DNA of 64,000 nt, taken from Hydrogenophaga taeniospiralis CCUG 15921 (GTDB lineage: Bacteria; Pseudomonadota; Gammaproteobacteria; Burkholderiales; Burkholderiaceae_C). Under the pieces are notes generated by a model. It was not told where the DNA came from. It was given only the letters and a program-made list of their open reading frames with translations, and ran no database searches. Location of the stretch: the NCBI RefSeq assembly GCF_001592305.1, contig NZ_BCWR01000006.1, positions 186,001 through 250,000 on the forward strand. The letters run 5' to 3'. Each line of letters opens with the position of its first letter. Position 1 is the stretch's first letter. A program made the position numbers and the translations under genes. Positions 60,100 through 64,000 of the stretch are shown one piece after another.

Positions 60100-60420
60100 T
60101 CAATCGAGGTGGAACAGACACGGCAGGTCCTCGGCCACGGGGGAGCCGTCGGGGTGGCAACGCATGATGTCGCTCATGTGCTGCCACCAGCGCTGCATCA
60201 CCGGGTGCTGCGGCAGGCTGGCCATGGTGTGGCCGGCGCGGCGGCGCAGCACGGCGAACAGCACCAGGTGTTCTTCGTCCAGGTAGATGCTGTAGTCCTC
60301 GATGCCCGCGTCCTTGAGCAAGGTCACCAGCTCGGGCCAGATGGCGTCGTGGCGGCGGTGGTACTCGGCCACGCAGCCGGGGTTGAGGAACATGCGGAAG
60401 GCGTGTTTTTCGGTGGGCAT
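60100..60420 (-). CDS. rhaM: L-rhamnose mutarotase
   Basis: 106 residues (E. coli RhaM/YiiL has 104). [20 protein letters not shown] carries the active-site Tyr/His, then [34 protein letters not shown], and the terminal [10 protein letters not shown]. It interconverts alpha and beta anomers of rhamnose. The ATG at 60420 has GGAG eight bases upstream within the end of rhaQ; a GTG three codons earlier would overlap that stop further. The permease gene rhaQ ends two bases downstream of this start. Its presence is the strongest indicator that the importer is for rhamnose. Confidence 0.93.
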   Translation of the reverse strand: MPTEKHAFRMFLNPGCVAEYHRRHDAIWPELVTLLKDAGIEDYSIYLDEEHLVLFAVLRRRAGHTMASLPQHPVMQRWWQHMSDIMRCHPDGSPVAEDLPCLFHLD

Positions 60421-60421
60421 G

Positions 60422-61411
60422 TCAGGCACTCCGTGAGGCCGGAGCCTTCTGGAAACGCGCCGCCAGGCGGCGCAGATATTGGGGCAGCACCATGGCCACG
60501 ATCAGCAGGCCGCCCACCACCATGGACACCACGATGCCGGTGACGTTGAGCATGCCCATGGCAAAGGTGAAGCTGCCCAGCAGCACGGCCGCCAGCAGGG
60601 TGCCGACCACGCTGCCGCGCCCGCCCTGGATGGACACGCCGCCCAGGATCACGATGGTCACGGCGTCCAGCTCCCAGCCCATGGCCAGGTTGGGCCGCGT
60701 GCTGCCGATGCGCCCGGTCAGCAGCACCGCGGCCAGCGCGGCCATGACGCCGGCGAAGATGAACAGGCCCAGGCGGTAGCGGTCCACCGCGATGCCGGAG
60801 AAGCGCGCGGTCACCGGATTGGCGCCGATGGCGTAGATGCGCCGCCCGTGCACGGTGGCGTGCAGGAACAGCCCCACCAGCAGCGCCGCCACCAACATCA
60901 CCGCGAACTCGATCGGCACGATGAACCCGGGCATGCCCATCAGGTCGCCAAGGTAGCCGTTGCCCCAGGTGACCAGTGTTTCGGGGTAGCCGGTGATGGC
61001 CTGGTCGCCCAGCACCACCTGCGCCAGCCCGCGGTACAGCGAGAGCGTGCCGATGGTGACGACGATGGAGGGCAGCTTCCAGCGCGTGACCAGCCAGCCG
61101 TTGAGCGCGCCGCAGGCCGCGCCGGTGGCCAGGGCCGCCAACACCATGGTGCCAACGCCCGCGCCGGCCTGCATGGCGAAGCCCATGGCCATCGAGGCCA
61201 GCGCCATGATGGCGGCGATGGACAGGTCGATCTCGCCGCCGATCACCAGCAGGGCCATGGCCAGCGCGATCAGCGCCTTCTCGGAAAAGTTGTAGGTGGT
61301 GTCGGCCAGCGCATAAGGCGTGAAGAAGCCTTCGATGCCCAGCCCGAAGCCGAGGTACACCAGCACGATCAGCGCGATGAGGATGCGCTCCCAGGTGTCC
61401 AGCGCCTTCAT
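60422..61411 (-). CDS. rhaQ: Rhamnose ABC transporter permease
   Basis: 329 residues with about ten helices of the BPD_transp_2 (RbsC-like) class: [51 protein letters not shown], the cytoplasmic-loop segment [20 protein letters not shown], and [20 protein letters not shown]. Its ATG overlaps the rhaP stop by four bases (ATGA). Forms the membrane channel with RhaP. Confidence 0.9.
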   Translation of the reverse strand: MKALDTWERILIALIVLVYLGFGLGIEGFFTPYALADTTYNFSEKALIALAMALLVIGGEIDLSIAAIMALASMAMGFAMQAGAGVGTMVLAALATGAACGALNGWLVTRWKLPSIVVTIGTLSLYRGLAQVVLGDQAITGYPETLVTWGNGYLGDLMGMPGFIVPIEFAVMLVAALLVGLFLHATVHGRRIYAIGANPVTARFSGIAVDRYRLGLFIFAGVMAALAAVLLTGRIGSTRPNLAMGWELDAVTIVILGGVSIQGGRGSVVGTLLAAVLLGSFTFAMGMLNVTGIVVSMVVGGLLIVAMVLPQYLRRLAARFQKAPASRSA

Positions 61412-62403
61412 GGTTTGGCTCCTTGCGGGGTTTCAAGAATCTGGCGCCCGTGCGTGCGGTCGGCCCGCGCGTTGAGCACCACTGAGATCAGGATCACCGC
61501 GCCGGCAATGGCCTGCTGCCAGAACGGCGAGACCTGGATCACCGGCAGCGCGCCGTTGATGACCCCGATGAACAGCACGCCGAGCAGCGCGCCGGCGATG
61601 GTGCCCACGCCGCCGCCGATGCTCACGCCGCCGATCACGCAGGCGGCGATCACGGTGAGCTCGTAGCCCGAGGCCAGCTCGGTGAAGGCGATGGAATAGC
61701 GCCCCACCCACAGCAGCCCGGCGAGACCGGCCAGCAGGCCCGAGAAGGTGTAGGCCATGACCAGGCGCTGGCGCACCGGGATGCCGGCGTACAGCGCCGC
61801 GTGCGGATTGCCGCCGTAGGCGTAGAGCTCGCGCCCTTCGCGGCGCCAGCGCAGCAGGTAGGCGCTGGCCAGCAGCACGCCCAGCGCCACCCAGATCAGC
61901 GCGGGCAGGCCCAGCCAGTCTTCGCGCGGCAGGCCCTTGATGAGCGGGTGGATCTCGTGGTCGGAGATCCAGGCCCCGCCGCTGACGACGAAGGTGGCGC
62001 CGCGGTAGGCCGAGAGCGTGCCCAGCGTGACCACGATGGGCGGCAGCGAGAACCGCATGATCAACCAGCCGTTGACCGCGCCCAGCAGCGCGCCCACCAC
62101 GCAGGCCATGAGCAGCAGCGCGGGCAGCGGCATGCCCGGCCAGGCGCGCGCGGCCAGCGCGCAGAGCATGCCGGTGAGCGCGAGGTTGGACGCCACCGAG
62201 AGGTCCACACCGCGCGTGAGCAGCACCAGCATCTGGCCCATGACCAGGATCACGAGGATGGCCGAATCGTTGCCGATGTCCAGCACGTTGCGCCAGCTCA
62301 GGAACACCGGCGCGCGCCAGCCCACGGCCAGCACGATGAGCACGATGATGGCCGCGAGCAGCCACTCGCGGCGGCGTGTGTGAAAGTGGGAAGACAGGCT
62401 CAT
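61408..62403 (-). CDS. rhaP: Rhamnose ABC transporter permease
   Basis: 331 residues, RbsC-like: MGQMLVLLTRGVDLSVASNL, AVNGWLIMRFSLPPIVVTLG, TLSAYRGATFVVSGG, ELYAYGGNPHAALYAGIPVR and LTVIAACVIGGVSIGGGVGT. The ATG at 62403 overlaps the rhaT stop by four bases, which fixes the start. Heterodimer partner of RhaQ. The Pro/Lys-rich C-terminus ends inside the rhaQ start overlap. Confidence 0.9.
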   Translation of the reverse strand: MSLSSHFHTRRREWLLAAIIVLIVLAVGWRAPVFLSWRNVLDIGNDSAILVILVMGQMLVLLTRGVDLSVASNLALTGMLCALAARAWPGMPLPALLLMACVVGALLGAVNGWLIMRFSLPPIVVTLGTLSAYRGATFVVSGGAWISDHEIHPLIKGLPREDWLGLPALIWVALGVLLASAYLLRWRREGRELYAYGGNPHAALYAGIPVRQRLVMAYTFSGLLAGLAGLLWVGRYSIAFTELASGYELTVIAACVIGGVSIGGGVGTIAGALLGVLFIGVINGALPVIQVSPFWQQAIAGAVILISVVLNARADRTHGRQILETPQGAKP

Positions 62404-63971
62404 GCGGCCATCTCCAGAACGTGTTGGTGGAGCGCCTCGGACTCGATGCCCGAGGCCGCGGCCACGATGGTTTCGGCGTCGGCCTGGCCCTGTTCGTAGG
62501 TGGCTACCATGCGGCCCCGGCGCATGACCACGGTGCGGTGCGCAAGGTGCATCACCTCGGGCAGTTCGCTGGAGACCAAGATCACCGCCAGGCCCTGCGC
62601 CACCATCTCGGCGATCAGCTGGTACACGGCCTGCTTGGCGCCCACGTCGATGCCCTTGGTGGGCTCGTCCAGGATCACGATGCGCGGGTTCAGCCCCAGC
62701 CACTTGGCGATCACCACCTTCTGCTGGTTGCCGCCCGACAGCCCCGACAGCGGCGTGTCCTGGCTCTCGGTCTTGATGCGCAGGCGCGCGATCATGGACT
62801 CGGCCAGCGCGGACTCGCGCGCCCTGGACAACCAGGGACCGCGCGCGAGCGACGCGGCGTTCGTGACCGGGCCGGCCAGGCCGGCGAGCGTGATGTTGTG
62901 GCGCACCGAAAAGTCCAGGATGCCGCCCTGGCGCTGGCGCTCTTCGGGCACGTAGGCCAGACCGGCCGCGATGGCATCGGCCGGCTCGCGCACATTCAAC
63001 GCTTTTCCAGCGACGCGGATCTGGCCGCGCGCCTGCGGGTTCAGGCCCATCAGCGCGAGCATGGCTTCGCTGCGGCCCGCGCCGACCAGGCCGTAGAAGC
63101 CGAGGATTTCGCCAGCGCGCAGAGAAAAGCTCAGGTCGTCGAATTCGGTGGGGTGACTCAGACCCGATACCTCCAGCACCACGTCGCCCGCGCGGCGCGG
63201 GATGTGGGGGTAGATCTTTTCAATTTCCCGGCCCGCCATGAGCTTGACCAGCTCGCCCTCGTGGGCCTCGGCGATGCGGCCGTGGCCCACCGAGGCACCG
63301 TCGCGCAGCACCACGTAGCGGTCGGCAACGGCGAAGATTTCGTCGAACTTGTGGGTGATGAAGAGCACGGCCACGCCCTGCGCCTTCAGGCCCCGCACCA
63401 GGCCGTAGAAGTCGCGGATCTCGGCCTGCGAGAGCGCGGCGGTGGGTTCGTCGAGGATGACCACGCGCGCTTTTTGCGACAGCGCGCGGGCGATCTCGAT
63501 CAGGTGGCGCTGGGCCAGGCTCAATTGTTTGACCGGCGTGGTGGCGGCAAAGCCGGCGCCCACCTGGTCAAGCACGGTCTGGGCTTCGGTATTCATGCGC
63601 GCCCAGTCGATGAAGGACAGCGGCCCCAGCCGGCGCAGTGGCTGGCGGCCGATGAAGATGTTCTCGGCTGCGCTCAGCTCCTCGAACATCACGGTTTCCT
63701 GGTGCACGGCCACGATGCCGGCGGCCTGCGCGTCCTGCGCGCGGGCAAAGCGCACCGGCTGGCCGCCCAGCTCGATGCGGCCTTCGTCGGGCTGGTGCAC
63801 ACCCGTGAGCGTCTTGACCAGCGTGGACTTGCCGGCACCGTTTTCACCGATGAGCGCCAGCACTTCGCCCGGCACCAGGTCCAGGTCCACGCCCTTCAAG
63901 GCGTGGGTCGGTCCGAAGCGTTTGTGGATGCCGCGCAGCGAGAGCCACGCGGAGGGGGAATCAGGGTTCAT
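62400..63971 (-). CDS. rhaT: Rhamnose ABC transporter ATPase (two nucleotide-binding domains)
   Basis: 523 residues with two ABC domains, as in RbsA/AraG. The first has Walker A GENGAGKST, a signature replaced by LSLAQRHLIEIARAL, and Walker B VVILDEPTAAL. The second has a degenerate P-loop (FYGLVGAGRSEAM), the signature LSGGNQQKVVIAKWL and Walker B IVILDEPTKGID. This is normal for the family. The start at 63971 gives MNPDSPSAWLSLRGIHKRFG, 29 bases before the window's end. Any promoter or upstream gene (a regulator, or rhamnose catabolic genes) lies outside. Confidence 0.92.
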   Translation of the reverse strand: MNPDSPSAWLSLRGIHKRFGPTHALKGVDLDLVPGEVLALIGENGAGKSTLVKTLTGVHQPDEGRIELGGQPVRFARAQDAQAAGIVAVHQETVMFEELSAAENIFIGRQPLRRLGPLSFIDWARMNTEAQTVLDQVGAGFAATTPVKQLSLAQRHLIEIARALSQKARVVILDEPTAALSQAEIRDFYGLVRGLKAQGVAVLFITHKFDEIFAVADRYVVLRDGASVGHGRIAEAHEGELVKLMAGREIEKIYPHIPRRAGDVVLEVSGLSHPTEFDDLSFSLRAGEILGFYGLVGAGRSEAMLALMGLNPQARGQIRVAGKALNVREPADAIAAGLAYVPEERQRQGGILDFSVRHNITLAGLAGPVTNAASLARGPWLSRARESALAESMIARLRIKTESQDTPLSGLSGGNQQKVVIAKWLGLNPRIVILDEPTKGIDVGAKQAVYQLIAEMVAQGLAVILVSSELPEVMHLAHRTVVMRRGRMVATYEQGQADAETIVAAASGIESEALHQHVLEMAA

Positions 63972-64000
63972 GGTGGCGCTGTGGAGACAAGAGGCTCGGC

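Noticed and set aside
1-64000. tRNA, rRNA and origin-of-replication signals
   Set aside because: No cloverleaf with a TTCGA-type T-arm and CCA end, no rRNA core sequence and no cluster of DnaA boxes was noticed on reading; a tRNAscan or Infernal run would be decisive.

Overview
The window is GC-rich, densely coded DNA of a betaproteobacterial type. It fits Burkholderiales, most likely a Comamonadaceae member such as a Hydrogenophaga or Acidovorax relative. That placement is inferred from a stand-alone MetH N-terminal module, GTP-type PEP carboxykinase, the abundance of LysR/MarR regulators and GC-rich palindromic intergenic repeats; no rRNA or tRNA gene was seen to confirm it.

Layout. 1-6.1 kb: a partial unknown gene, an HIT-like protein, an MFS transporter divergent from a LysR regulator, an RlmN/Cfr-type radical SAM enzyme divergent from two tandem pirins. 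6.1-12.3 kb: a cyanate module on the minus strand (PAS histidine kinase, NarL-type response regulator, substrate-binding protein, permease, ATPase, cyanase, DUF1348 protein). 12.4-20.8 kb: a cyclic-nucleotide-binding protein, a TerC/Alx membrane protein behind a yybP-ykoY (manganese) riboswitch, the MetH homocysteine-methyltransferase module, a periplasmic/haem redox trio, and a rhodanese overlapping RecQ. 20.8-23.5 kb: vanillate demethylase-like vanAB with a MarR regulator and twin operator-like repeats. 23.5-39.9 kb: mostly housekeeping genes (two-domain AAA ATPase, threonine dehydratase, TM-helix channel-like protein, thioesterase, a 47-residue membrane protein with a perfect FNR-type box, pckG, two UspA proteins, a phosphoesterase, TetR, ArgP/DadA, M14 peptidase).

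40.0-45.6 kb holds the most interesting candidate system: an acyl-CoA-dehydrogenase-fold protein lacking the usual catalytic-glutamate motif, an alpha/beta hydrolase and a NicX-like 2,5-dihydroxypyridine dioxygenase. These are divergent from a flavin reductase fused to a MarR domain and an EamA transporter. Together they look like a two-component hydroxylation, ring-opening and hydrolysis pathway for an N-heteroaromatic compound. The module is studded with GC-rich palindromic repeats, one of them inside a coding region.

45.6-57.9 kb is accessory and partly decayed. It has the N-terminal remnant of an AcoR-type sigma-54 activator, an IS3-family remnant fused to the 3' end of a DUF5648 lipoprotein gene, a LysR/SnoaL pair, a lyase-like lipoprotein gene cut by an in-frame amber codon and flanked by 22-bp direct repeats, and a large secreted lyase-like protein. 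56.2-64 kb carries a complete L-rhamnose ABC importer, mutarotase, kinase and Crp-family regulator (rhaT-P-Q-M-K-crp, then rhaS). All face the same way as the two polysaccharide-active proteins, so the two groups may form a locus for using a rhamnose-containing polysaccharide.
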